NCBI GenBank assembly: GCA_025200525.1
Contig: CM045758.1
Coordinates: 165,194,261-165,258,260 of the forward strand
Direction: 5' to 3'
DNA: 64,000 bases
Origin: Camellia lanceoleosa
Taxonomy: Eukaryota; Streptophyta; Magnoliopsida; Ericales; Theaceae
Under the pieces are notes generated by a model that worked only from the letters and a program-made list of their open reading frames with translations, did not search any database and was not told where the DNA came from. Made by a program: the position numbers and the translations under genes. Below are positions 9,647-21,141 of the stretch, piece after piece (position 1 is the stretch's first letter; every line of letters begins with the position of its first letter).

Positions 9647-12085
9647 CTCACACGACCCAAACCCGCCCTATGGGTTCAAGATCAGAATCGCCAAGAATCC
9701 GAGATTACCAAGGCCTACGTAACAAGAATACAAGAGAACAGAAGTTCGTATTCAGTGAAGCCAATACAAGATATAACTAGTGTCCATTGAAATGTGAAAA
9801 TCAGATGCCAAAAACATTTTTCATACATATATGCATTCAAACCAAGACAAGATATACAATCAAGACAAACATTCAAGACGGACTTAATCCTCGACATAAA
9901 GCAAACTAAATCTATACAAAGAACGTGCAACAATACAAAACAAGAGGAGACTAGTGGGGACACAAAACACCCCAAGCCATGACATGGCGCCTCGAACCTC
10001 ACAAAGGAGGCACATAAATTGGTGACAAAATCGGGGACCAATCCCACGCCTCCTAGCTCGTTCGGCCGAGAACCTACATATATATATAAACAAAGGAGCT
10101 AAAGCCCAGAATAACAATAAGCGAAAGAGGTTATGAATGAATGTCCTACAAAGAATGAAATCACCATTTAAACAAGAGTTCGCCTTACAAGATTTCACCA
10201 AACAAATATATGTGGTACATCCAATAGCCTATAAACAGCTGGTCCAAAAGGACCGAGTCTTAACAGACCAACAAGAATGATGGCTATCAATCAAGATGGT
10301 TCCACAAGGAAACCGACAGAGCTCAGAATACCAATAACAATGGGTGCTAAGGATGCCACAATACAGCTTCAGAAATAGGACATACATTCATTCAAGAATA
10401 ACATCGCTCAAGAAATGCTTCGAAACAAGATTCAAAAGATAACCATTTGAACATATCTTTACACATCTGTTACACAAAGGATTGGGCTATCAATAGCTAG
10501 AGAGCGCCCTCAGAAGCCAACCCTAAACAAGAAATGTAATAGAACACACACTAAGTTTACAATGGAAAGGATGATAATTAAATCCCTAAATTTCCTCGGT
10601 GTGGTTCTATGCTTAAATCCTCATTAAGATGTCTTAAACTAGGCCTAAGAATGCCTAGGATGCGATGAGGACGCAAAAATACAGCTGAAGGCACTTTCAA
10701 AAGTTTGTCAAAACAGGGTCTCGCTCGAGCGAGCCTTCCTTCGCTCGAGCGAGATTTCAAAATCAAAGTCTTCGCTCGAGCGAACAATCCTTCGCTCGAG
10801 CGCTCTGATGAAACAAAGAAAATATCGATGCTCAATTTCTTCGCGATGCGCCGCCGATACCGCCGAGCGAAGCTACCAAAAAAATGGTTCGCCGAGCGAG
10901 CCTACCTTCGCCGAGCGGTCTGATGAAACAAAGAAAAGTATCGATGTTAAATTTTACGCGATACCACGCTGATGCCCGCCGAGCTTGAAGCTAAATCGCA
11001 GGCTCGCCGAGCGAGGAAGCAAAACTGAATTTCAGATTTGTCTCCCCAAGTCGGACCAAGCATTCAAACACTCAAAACTCATCCCCTTGGCCCCAAATTC
11101 GAAAAACACTTTAAACTCAATGTATTACAAGTTTCAAAAGCTATTTTGTACATGCAAGGGCCAAGGGTTGATCAATTGAAGCCAATTTCAAACCATTTTC
11201 AAGAACAAGTTTAAAACATGCAATGCATGAGCTTCAAACCCAATTTAATCTTCAAATCTTGCTCTAGAGAGCTCAATAGTTGGAAAACATTCTAAAATCA
11301 TGAACTATAATGAAAGCATGGACATGCATGTATCATTCAAGCATGAATTCAACTCCAAATTCACTAATCTCTACATGCATGCATGAATTCTATCTTGAAT
11401 CAACCTATATGAGCTCAATCATGGTTTAATTCTACAAATGAGCAAGAATCATGTAAGATAAGACTCAAAACCACAAGAAGAACATAGATTTCTCTTACCT
11501 AGAGTCTAAATTCAAGTCTAGCAAGCTCAATTCATGCACATACACTTCAATCTTCAAGTCACCAAACCAATCATCAAGGACAAGATGAATCTAACCTCTC
11601 TCACTCTCTCTCTAAGTAATTTCGGCTCGCATGGACAAGACCAAGGGCTGATGAAATGATGCTCAACATGTAATAAGGCTCATTATAATTGTTTAAACAA
11701 AAGGTCCACTAAGGTGGCAATTTAGTAATTAAGTTGAACTTGGCAATTAACTCATTTTAATCTAGTTTAATCATTCCTAATCAATTTTCGATAAAAATAC
11801 CATAAAATCATAAATATTCTACGATCATAACACATCAAACGGTTTCTAAATCGTCACGATAAGGCCTTCAATTAACAATTTAAACACATACATTTAAACA
11901 GTAGTCAAACAATCAATGATAAAACATGCAATTCAAGATGTAAACTTATTCAGGCTTCAGCTTGATTTAATCGGTTCGTATTTAGATTTTAATCAGTTCA
12001 ATTATCAGTCATTAACAGTCGGTTTATCAAGAATCGTGATATAATTCAAAGGGTTATACTAAGAATCAATAATGAGGTTGTTACA
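9647..12085 (-). repeat. 5' LTR of the Ty3/gypsy element
   Basis: Direct copy of 2636-5064. Its plus-strand right end is GGTTGTTACA at 12,085, followed by the AAAAC duplication. It repeats the CTCGAG palindrome array at 10,720-11,010 and the promoter-like TATAAT near 11,680. Differences from the other LTR cluster in short indels (for example 2,890-2,910 against 9,898-9,915, and 4,605-4,640 against 11,605-11,645). The inner end is three to five bases shorter than the outer copy. Confidence 0.92.
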
Positions 12086-12090
12086 AAAAC

Positions 12091-14398
12091 AAAAGTATAC
12101 TTGACAAATTAAAATCTTTACTTACTAACAAAGGATCATAAACCAAAGCATGATAAACCCATTATTAGCTTATCTAAAACTTTAGAAAGATTTAAAAATA
12201 AACAAAAAGAAGTTACATTACAAGATTTACAATGTGAAATTTATCAAATAAAACAAACTATTAAAGATTTACAAAGTAAAGATAGAGCTTTAGAAGATAA
12301 AATTATTACATTAAAACTCAATCAAAGTTTAGATAATTTCCAAGAAAAAGATGATAAAACTCTCGATGAATCTGAACATACTAACCCGGATAATCTTTTG
12401 TTTGATAATAGATCATATCAATCCCATAATCTTGAATCTAATAGATTAAATCTTATCAATAAAATCCATATTCAAAAATGGTATTCAAAAGTCAAATTAA
12501 TTATTAATGATTTTGAATTAAATATTATTACTTTAATTGATACTGGTGTTGATCTTAATTGTATTAAAGAAGGTTTACTTCCTACAAAATATTATGAGAA
12601 AACTAGTGAACAGTTAACTTCTGCTAATGGTAGTAAAATGCATATTAAATATAAATTACCTAAAGTTCATATATGTCAAGATAATGTTTGTTTTAAAACA
12701 TCATTTGTTTTAGTTAGAAATATGACTGATAAAGTTATTTTAGGAACACTATTTATATTTTTATTATATCCACTTACTACATCTAGTGAAGGAATAACTA
12801 CTCAAGTTTTTGATCAAATTGTTACTTTTAAATTTTTATTTCCACCTGAAATTTTAGAATTAAATCAATTAAAAGACTATTCTATTTCTCAATCTATTAA
12901 TCGATTAACTCATCAGTTACGTTTTCTTAAAGAAGAAGTCAATTATAAAAGAATTAAACATTAATTAACTGATCATGTTATTATATCTCAAATTGAAGAA
13001 TTTAAATTAAAACTAAAAACAACTGTTTGTTCTACTTTACCCACTGCCTTCTGGCATAGGAAAAAATTTGTAGTTACATTACCATATATTACAAAATTTA
13101 ATGAACGACAAATCCCTACTAAATCCCGACCTATTCAAATGAATCATGAATTAGTTGAAATGTGCAAAAAAGAAATCAATGAATTATTAAAAAATAGAAT
13201 TATTAGTCCCAGTAAATCACCATGGTTTTGTCTTGCTTTTTATGTAAATAAAAATGTTGAATTAGAACGAGGTGTCCCTCGCTTAGTTATTAATTATAAA
13301 CCATTAAATAAAGTTTTAGAATGGATTCGCTATCCAATTCCTAATAAAAAAGACTTAATCAAAAGACTTAGTCAAGCTGTTATTTTTAATAAATTTGATT
13401 TAAAAAGTGATTTTTGACAAATTCAAATTCATCATAAAAGATAGATATAAAACTGCTTTTACTACACCCTTTGGTCATTATGAATGGAATGTTATGCCTT
13501 TTGGACTAAAAAATGCACCTAGTGAGTTTTAAAATATAATGAATGATATTTTCAATCCATTTAGTCATTTTTCCATAGTTTATATAGATGATATTCTTAT
13601 TTTTTCAAAATCAATTAGTAAACATTGGAAACATCTTACCGGTTTCTTCTATACTATTAAAAGTTATGGTCTAGTCATATCTGCTCCTAAGATTAAATTG
13701 TTCCAAACTAAAGTCAAATTTTTAAGATATAATATTTACCAGAATACAATTCTTCCTATTAGTCGCTCTATTGAATTTGCTTTTAAACTTCCTGATGAAA
13801 TTTTCGAAAAAACCCAGTTACAACGTTTTCTAGGATCCCTTAATTATATTGCTGAATTTTATAAAGACCTTAGGAAAACTTGTCAACCCTTATTTGATCG
13901 GTTAAAAGACAATCCTTCCCTTGGTCTCCTACTCATACTGCTATTGTTAAACAAGTCAAATAATATGCCAAGTCTCTTCCTTATCTTGGTATTCCTACTG
14001 AAAATCCCTTTAAAATTATTCAAACCGATGCATCTGATATTGGTTATGGTGGCATCCTTCTCCAAAAAATCACTCTTTAGTCATCTGAACAAATTGTTCG
14101 ATTTCATTCTGGTGTCTGGAATAAAGCACAAAAGAATTATAGTACTATTAAATAAGAAATTTTATCTACTGTTTTATGTATTAGTAAATTTCAAGATGAT
14201 ATTTTAAATCAAAAAATTTTACTTCGTATTGATTACAAATCTGCTAAATATGTTTTAGAAAAAGATATTCAAAATCTTGTTGGTAAGCAAATTTTTGCTC
14301 GTTGGCAATCTATTTTAAGTATTTTTGATTTTGACATTGAATATATACCTGGTTGTCAAAATTCTATTCCTGATTTTCTTACTAGAGAATTTTTATAG
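12091..14398 (+). pseudogene. Endogenous caulimovirid protease, reverse transcriptase and RNase H
   Basis: After a coiled-coil-like linker (about 12,150-12,400, rich in Lys/Gln/Leu) comes an aspartic protease with IDTGVD (catalytic Asp codon at 12539). An in-frame TAA at 12962-12964 precedes the RT. The RT shows the fingers/palm blocks PRLVINYKPLN and [10 protein letters not shown], a TGA at 13415-13417 in place of the expected Trp codon, a frameshift near 13,440, then YIDDIL with the catalytic Asp pair at 13581-13592. RNase H follows (TDASDIGYGG near 14,025, with DYKSA and DFLTREFL at the end), closing at TAG 14396-14398. Domain order and motifs are those of Caulimoviridae ORF1. The Ty3 insertion separates it from the coat-protein part. 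Confidence 0.88.
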
Positions 14399-14417
14399 GG
14401 TGGATAGTGAGTTACAT

Positions 14418-16027
14418 CATGCCAATTCCCTCTATTCCTTCTCATAAACACCTGATTAAACACTATAAAACCTTAGTCAAACATACTGCTTCTCGCCTTG
14501 TCTTTCTCAAATCAACCCATTCACCCATTAAACGTGCTCAATACATTCGATACCATCGTATTAAAGCTCAAAGACAACAACTTGCACATTATCTTAACTG
14601 TTTGCATTCTCATACTGACCAATTAGATATCTTCAGTGGATGCTGATTTACAATCACCTATTTTACAGATGTCTCATCAATGACCTTTGCGACCATCCAG
14701 TAAGGCTCTTGTGCCTTCTAGTCAACCTTTTGTTCCTCTTCTTTTGGAGCTAGTCACCAAATATCATCCTGCTGAATTGGTTAACCGTTACCAAATTCTT
14801 GGTAACATTCCTCAACCTAGTTATACATTTGTTTTGGCTACTGATCCTTTTGTTTCATCTAGTCAAAGCAGTTACTCCATACCCTCCTAATCCTATTAAA
14901 TCAGCCCGATCTGATTATGTAAAATCCACCACTACTAATCTCTTTTTCAAAGAACCTAGTCACCCAAAGAGTCATACTGTTCATGATCTGGTTAAATCTT
15001 ATTTCTCTCTTGGATGACATTTTATTCCTCTTCATAAAAAAAAAAAAATTACTTTCTATAAAGACATCCTGTTTAACCATCAGTCAATTGTGATTAAACC
15101 TATTTATGACCGTACTTACACAAGTAAAATTGTGTACCATTCACTATATATTCACAACTTTGTTTCTCTAGTCGATTGGGATTCTCCTTACCAACTGCGA
15201 GATTTGCCTGGTCATTCAATTCAATTCAATACAGTTACTATGATTACATTGATGCTTGGTTCAAAGTCCACTTGTATCAAAATGAGTCAAACAGTCACTC
15301 TTGGTTTCTTCAATTTGATCAAAAGTTCAAATCCGAGTTACCTACCTGGTTTCTACAATGGTGGATTCAATATGGCGCCATTTCAGAAATCTTCCCATCT
15401 ATAATTACGAAACAAGTCAATTATTTCTCCACTGTTTTCTCATTCACTCTTCAGCAAAGGAAATTTCCTCCATTACTTATTTTTATATCCAAATACAAAA
15501 TCCCTTGGATATTCAAATGGCAATATGGTATTTCTGATGATGTTATTTACCGTCAACACATGGTTAAATGGTGGGATAATTTCAAAATTTTGCGCATCAT
15601 TGAAATTGTTCAAACTGAATTCCCAATCAACATACATGTTCCAACTCCTACTATGGTTAAAGCTCAACAGATCCCAGCTGCTCCATTAACACAAGGAAGC
15701 CAACTTCCTCCAGTCAATCTTGGAAGCCCAACATTCAGTTCTTCCAAACCCAAGTCATCCAAGTCAAAACTTAAGTCCAAGTCAGCAAAGTCCATCACTG
15801 ATCACCCCAAATCAAAAGAAAAATCCAAGTCCAAGGTTAAGCCTAAATCCAAGTCATCCAAGGATGAGCTTTTTCAAATGGCTCGTCTCCTTATGGCCCA
15901 AGCCAAGTCAGATTCAGATAATAGTGATTCAGAAAACAGTTCAGACAGTTCAAACTCTTCTGAACGTTCAACTAATCAGGATCTTTATAGGTCCCAGTTT
16001 CAAGATGCTCAGGACCTATATGCTTAA
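14418..16027 (+). pseudogene. Endogenous caulimovirid ORF2, frameshifted
   Basis: A short gap after RNase H leads to ATG 14418 and a frame ending at 14,646. The signal then moves frame near 14,650, 14,860, 15,020 and 15,180 before a long open stretch from 15,176 to TAA at 16,025-16,027. The last part is rich in Trp and aromatic residues (about residues 20-150 of the 283-codon piece), followed by a Lys/Ser-rich basic tract (15,730-15,870) and an acidic Ser/Asp tail (15,905-15,965). A second ORF after RNase H fits the two-ORF plan described for florendoviruses; its function is unknown to me. Codon bias matches ORF1, which supports a common origin. Confidence 0.65.
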
Positions 16028-16375
16028 TTCAGTCATTGGATTCTATATACCTATAATTATCAACTTTAATCAATAATCATCTTTTGAGAAAAGCTGCTGA
16101 TATATATATCTATATTGATTCCCTCAGTCACATGCCTCCAAGCAATGAATAGTGAAAAAAGTCAACTTTACTGTTTACTATTCATCAAAAAGTCAACATT
16201 ACTATTCCTTATTCATCATGATTCATCCAACCAACAAATTCAACACAGTAAAAGGCAGCCATCAACTTTAGTCACTCACTGAAAGCAGCAGACAGCTCCC
16301 ATGTGCTCCTATGCTCCTTTTAAGTCAAGATCATTCACTCACAAGACTAACAGTAGTCGCTTTTGATTATAAAAG
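16028..16375 (+). promoter_or_regulatory. Probable caulimovirid promoter
   Basis: Non-coding DNA after ORF2 holds several AAGTCAAC motifs (W-box complement, near 16,158 and 16,190), a pyrimidine-rich stretch, and TATAAAAG at 16368-16375. Caulimovirids place the promoter for their genome-length RNA downstream of the last ORF, so position and box agree. Transcription start and activity are not shown by sequence. Confidence 0.5.
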
Positions 16376-16380
16376 AGTAA

Positions 16381-18590
16381 GAATAACTTCGATCGATTAG
16401 GATAACCCAAATTGAATATAATTATATAATGATTAACCGAATCGAGAATCGAGCACGATCGATGAAATCGATGAATCATCAAACTAATAGATGAAATGAA
16501 AATAAAATTTATTGGAATAACTTAACCTATTGATTTGCATTCTGCTTAATTGATTTATTATTATCTCAAGTGCTTAGCTTTAGTGTTTGAACTGGCACTT
16601 ACTTTATTGGCGTCATTTATAAACTTTATAGTGTTTTGTAATCGTGAGAAATATTTTAATATTTTATTTATATATTTATTTGGATTGATTAGGATTAGAT
16701 TAAATTAGATTAAGCAATCAAAAATTGCAATTACCATTTTATTTAACATGTTTGACCCATTGCTTACCAACACACACACACCCCATATACTTTAGAGAAA
16801 AGAGAAAACTCTTCCTCAAACCCATCGAGTTTGCTTGGAGAGAATCAAATTCAGAGAGAGAGAGAGAAAAGAATTATTGAGTAGAAATCTAAATCAGACG
16901 CTAGGGAAATCGAGAAGAATTGACCTAAGACAACCAACTTTGATAGGTATTGAACCTCATTGTGTTGTCTTGAAATTCATTGTGATCATTCATGTCAATT
17001 GTTGAGTTTGAGTGCTTAGAGAGGTATTATGTTGTTAGATTTAAAATTGTTTAGGTTGATGTTGTTTGTTTGCCGTTGAATTCACTTGATTATGGGGTTT
17101 CGAAGCGCATTCATGGTATTCAAGTACGAAGCTATTTTTCATGTTAAGTCCATGAAGATTTTTCATTTGCCAAATTTAGCTCGGAGCAAGATTAAAGATG
17201 TTTTGTGGTTTGTTTTGAAAAAATTCTGCGAAAAGTTGAAGTTGAGTTAAATACGGTTTTGAATTGAGCCCTTGATTTCTTAAATTGAGTTTTTTAATGT
17301 GTTTGTTGAAGTTTTTTGAAATTCTTTGTGAAAAATGCGGTGAAGGATCAAATGGGCCCAAGAGGATAACTTTTGAAATCAAAACTTGGCTTGACTGATT
17401 TGGTCGGCGAGCGACGCCCGCTTTGGACGTCTGGGCCGATGTGTAAAGTGTCACGAATTCTGGAAGCGAATCGCGATTTTCTTGATCGGTTTTTTTTCAC
17501 CTTTCGCGGGATCCAAGCGTCTTTCAGCGGTTTTAGGATTTTTCATCACCAGCAGCGGGCGAATGGAAACTCGCTACTGAAATGAGGCGGCGGGCGAATG
17601 AAACTCGAATCGAATGAAGCCCTGCTCATTTGTACCGAATTGCTACTCATCCTGCATTTTTCATCCTCATCGCATCCAGTATTCTTAGGAGAAGTTTAGA
17701 GCATCTTATCGATTTATTAGACAATTAACCACCTTTCCAAATTTATTTTTTAATTAATTTCCTTTCCAACCGTGTTAACTGACTTTGTGTTTATTTGATC
17801 GACTGCTTAGGTTGACTTCGGGGACGCGCTCGAGTAAGATAAGTCCCAATGGTTTATTTTGTAACATGTATGTGTTTTATGTTTTAATGGTTTTATTTCT
17901 TTGAATATTGAATCGAATCGATTATTTCAATCTTATTGTTTATCGAATTTGTGGTATGTATCAGATTAAGAGCCTTTAGCATCCTTAGCATCGCATCGGT
18001 ATTTGCGGCGGCTATTTGTTGCTTGCTTGCGAGGAACTATACCCCATATGGCGAGTTTTATTATCATGGTCTCTATTTGCTTCTATTCTTTTGGACCTAT
18101 CATGAGAAAAGAACGGATAAGTATTGATTGATGAATGATTGGAAGTATTATATCTTTGAATTTCAGCATCGATATATCGTGAAATAAGGACATTTTCTAT
18201 TATCAGAAGTACATATATATATATATTACACTGTGATGTAGCTCACTTGCTTTTAATTGTCCTCACTATATATCGTGTAGGTTCCCCAAGAACTGAGACC
18301 GGAGCAGAGCGCGTGTTTGTTCCTCGGAGTTTATTCGCTTTGTTTCGTTGTGTTTTGTGTGTGGTCAGCCACATTTTGGCCGTCCCTTTTGTGGTGTTTT
18401 ATTGTCCCCTATAGGTCTCTCATCGCTTTTGTATCGTCGTATAGACTGCTTGGTCGCATCACATTTTATATCATGGGTACCGTTTTCGAATGTATCACAT
18501 ATTGTATATAGTTTCTTATATTGGTTTCCTGCTTTTGGACTCAGATTTTGCATAATTGGTTTTTTTTCGACTTGTGATTAGTCTACAATT
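16381..18590 (+). repeat. LTR-like repeat, probably a solo LTR inserted in the viral leader
   Basis: About 2.2 kb with no coding ORF and LTR-like content: a TATA-type box in CCCATATACTTTAG (16,782-16,795), an AG-rich leader (16,850-16,870), a repeated GCGGGCGAATG phrase (17,555 and 17,590) and a 3' part (about 18,235-18,300, from tagctcact to ggttccccaagaactgag) that resembles the equivalent part of the solo LTR at 32,955-33,030. It lies between the putative viral TATA box and a stretch that could be viral leader. No clean TG/CA ends or target duplication were found, so boundaries are approximate. Confidence 0.4.
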
Positions 18591-19020
18591 AATTGATTCT
18601 CATGACATCGACGGGCTTCCACAAAGAGCCTCTTCAAGAATAAATGAGCTAAAAAAAATTGAGAGCATTCCTTCCTCAAGAATAGTTATCTCTGTAATTT
18701 TAATTGTTTTTAAGCTATGTATTTTGAAGAACTGTTTATTTCATTCCAGTAAACAACTGTAAGTTTTAATGTTTTAAATATTAAATATTAAATATTTTAA
18801 TCATTAAATTTAATATAAGTATATTGAAAATGTCATAAAATATTTTTTTATTTGATTTTCATTAATTTTATAATTTAAATTGAAATAAATCAAAAAATTT
18901 AAATTTAAATTGATGAAATTAGAAACTCAAAATTTATTTTGTTATATTTTTTATGTTTTATAATTTTTACCAATAAAAGAAAAATAAAAAGAAAAAAAAA
19001 GTTATCAGTATAAATTTTTT
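18591..19020. other. Possible viral leader remnant, then AT-rich DNA
   Basis: At 18,605-18,690 a short stretch with AATAAATGAG and a repeated TTCCTCAAGAATAG/TCTTCAAGAATAA phrase might be the leader and poly(A) signal of the pararetrovirus. From 18,776 the DNA is simple AT-rich sequence with tandem TTAAATATTAAATA. No gene is visible. The viral assignment is an inference from position only. Confidence 0.25.
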
Positions 19021-19938
19021 AGGATAAATTACACTGACACCCCCTTGAGATTTATGTTTAATACAGATCTTCCCTCACATTTAAAAAATTACATTTTTCT
19101 TCCTGAGGTTTATAATCTCATTATAAATTATACACTGGATTGCAAATATCATGCCTTAAAATTTTCTAAATAACTATTTTGCCCTTTTTCCAACCATTTC
19201 TTATTTCTATCATCACAACTATATTTTACAACTTTTCATCATTAAATTCCACCTGAACATATTTTTATTGAGTGATGATATACAAATATAATTTTTTTAT
19301 AAAATTTTCAAACACAATGATATTGCTTAATGGTGGTCTTTCACTTTAAAACAAAACATTCATAGATATGATTTATATTTACAATAATATCACTATCATA
19401 ATATTTTTATGATATTTTTTGTATAAATTTTTATATATCGATAAAAATTTTCATTTTTATTTCCACCATTATTTTTCTTTCTCGTCTACGCACCCACATT
19501 TAATACAATATTACCAAACAATGTCATTCACATTTATTGCAGTACTACTGAATTTTTTGTATTTTTATATTTTTTTGTATTTAGTGAATTTAAAAAAAAA
19601 ATCACAAAATATTTACTTCTTAAGTATATCTAGATTAGGTATATTTAAAAAATAAAAATAAAAATTACTTAAAATATTTTTAAAAAAAAGTCCGCAAAAA
19701 TTAAAAAACCTAAAAAGTAAAAAATTTAATTTTTTGTGCAAGTTAAATCAAAAAAAATAATTGTTATTTCTCTTAAAATGATATAAACAAAATATCGATA
19801 TTATTTTATTATTTTATATATATAAAGATTAAGAGATAAATATATTATTTTAACTAATAAGAAATAAATATAATTTTTTAAATGTGTGAAAGAATTTGTA
19901 TCAAACAAAAACTCAGGGGATCTCAGTGTAACTTACCC
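19021..19938. mobile_element. TIR element (MITE-like), 918 bp, next to the LSM8 promoter
   Basis: Left end AGGATAAATTACACTGACAC and the reverse complement of the right end (GGGTAAGTTACACTGAGATC) form imperfect terminal inverted repeats of about 40 bp. The interior is non-coding and extremely AT-rich. Flanks are A/T-only (AAATTTTTT left, AATTTTTTT right), fitting a target duplication of about 9 bp whose phase cannot be fixed. This family type, beginning with a phrase like TTACACTGACACCCCCT, is common in plant genomes. Confidence 0.65.
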
Positions 19939-21141
19939 AATTTTTTTAAAATGGGTGTAGAAGGTTTAGGTGGTGTAAATAGAAAATTTGCGAATGCCTA
20001 ATGCAGTTCCGAAACAAGAGCCATAGCGCCAAAATCATCGACTTGAAACCCCCAAAGCGGCGACTGTCTTCTTCAAGTTGTTCTTCTCTCTGTACAAGGT
20101 GGGTGTGTTTGCATAATCTGATCTTCTCTCACTCATCTCCTTTCACAATTTTCATCGCACTCCACACTCGTACTTCAGAAGTGCACACTTTTCTTTCATT
20201 GACACGCCAAGTATTCGATAAAATTCCTAAACCTAACTCAAAATAGTTATGTATCAATAGGCTGAGTCACATTTCTCAATCATTTTTATCCTTAAATTTA
20301 ATTATATCTGTCACTAGTAAATTGATATATTGTTATTGTCATTTGGGTTCCGACAAATTTTTTTTTTCAGCTCCTTGTTTTTCTTGAACTTTCTTTGTTG
20401 TGAGTTCGTGCAGGTTTATTGCAGATTTTAGTAGAGTATATCAACTGAATTGTGTCATGAATTCCCTGTCAATAAATGGGTTTTAACCCTTTTTGTTTAT
20501 GCTTGATTGGGATTAAATTTATCCCACTATTTCGACTTCCCAAGGGGTTGTTTGGGGTGTCCTAAATAAGTGTACTTTTTGTTTTTTTAGCTAAAAAAGT
20601 AAGGATGAAAATATCGATGTTTGGGTTAACTTTTGACTTTTTATGGAAAAATGTGTAATAAAAAATTATAAAAATTGATTTGTAGGGAAAAATTCGAATC
20701 GGGAGTTGTGTAGCCGTAATTATTGACTTTTGGTGAATAGTGTTAACTTTTTAATTGTTTGAATAATTTTTTGACTTTTTAACTTTTTTACAAGTTCCCA
20801 AACTTGACCTTAATAGAAAATATCTATAAATTGTTTTGGTCGAGGGGATGACTTTGCATAAAGGTAAATTAGGCTATATGCAAATGCATGAATAAGCAAA
20901 GAAGTGAATTATCACTGTGACAGAGATGAAAAAAATAAAAAATAAAAAAATTATTAGTTACTGTTTATTGATTTATTTGTTTATTTATTTTTGTGTTTCA
21001 TCATGCTAAAATTTTCTACTTGTACCATATACCAAATTTCTTAAAAATGTAATTTGATTTCTTTTCTTTTGCTGCAGTTTTTGTGAAGTTGTGACCATCA
21101 ATCTGTGAAAGAATTCAGCTAGTATTTGTTGAGTTCGCAAA
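19939..21141 (+). promoter_or_regulatory. LSM8: LSM8 promoter and 5' leader with a leader intron
   Basis: Between the MITE and the coding start. A likely first non-coding exon ends at 20,098 (ACAAG|GTGGGT) and a likely acceptor is TTTTGCTGCAG at 21,067-21,077, giving a leader intron of 979 bp. TAAATAGA near 19,975 is the only TATA-like box. Two ATGs at 19,994 and 20,001 precede the true start: the first opens a 10-codon frame, and the second, if spliced as above, ends before the LSM8 ATG. Leader introns are frequent in plant housekeeping genes. Transcript ends are unproven. Confidence 0.5.
20544..20810. mobile_element. MITE copy in the LSM8 leader intron
   Basis: Begins GGGGTTGTTTGGGGTGTC and ends in an imperfect inverted copy (TCCCAAACTTGACC). 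The first 130 bases closely match the element at 41,673 (same phrases for TAAATAAGTGTACTTTTTGT and the gtttgg/gttaacttttgac region), so this is a second member of the same family. The better-preserved copy has TAA target sites as PIF/Harbinger MITEs do. Confidence 0.6.

Larger units (their letters stand above)
2636..12085 (-). mobile_element. Ty3/gypsy LTR retrotransposon, Del/Tekay-like chromovirus, 9,450 bp
   Basis: Two direct copies of about 2.43 kb (2636-5064 and 9647-12085) flank a degenerate gag-pol on the minus strand. The element has exact 5-bp target duplications, AAAAC at 2631-2635 and 12086-12090. In sense direction the LTR starts TGTAACAACC and the outer copy ends TTTAGCA. A tRNA-Met-type primer site lies inside the 5' LTR and a purine-rich tract inside the 3' LTR. 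Pol order is protease, RT, RNase H, integrase, as in Ty3/gypsy. RT and integrase phrases resemble plant Del/Tekay chromoviruses. It lies between the coat-protein and protease regions of the viral sequence, so it is younger than the viral integration. Internal coding is heavily broken although the LTRs are almost identical over long tracts. Confidence 0.93.

Noticed and set aside
16428..18600. Exact ends TG...CA with target duplication for the LTR-like block at 16.4-18.6 kb
   Set aside because: Several TG and CA candidates were tried, including TGATTAACCG at 16,429 and CTACA near 18,588, but none gave matching 5-bp flanks.
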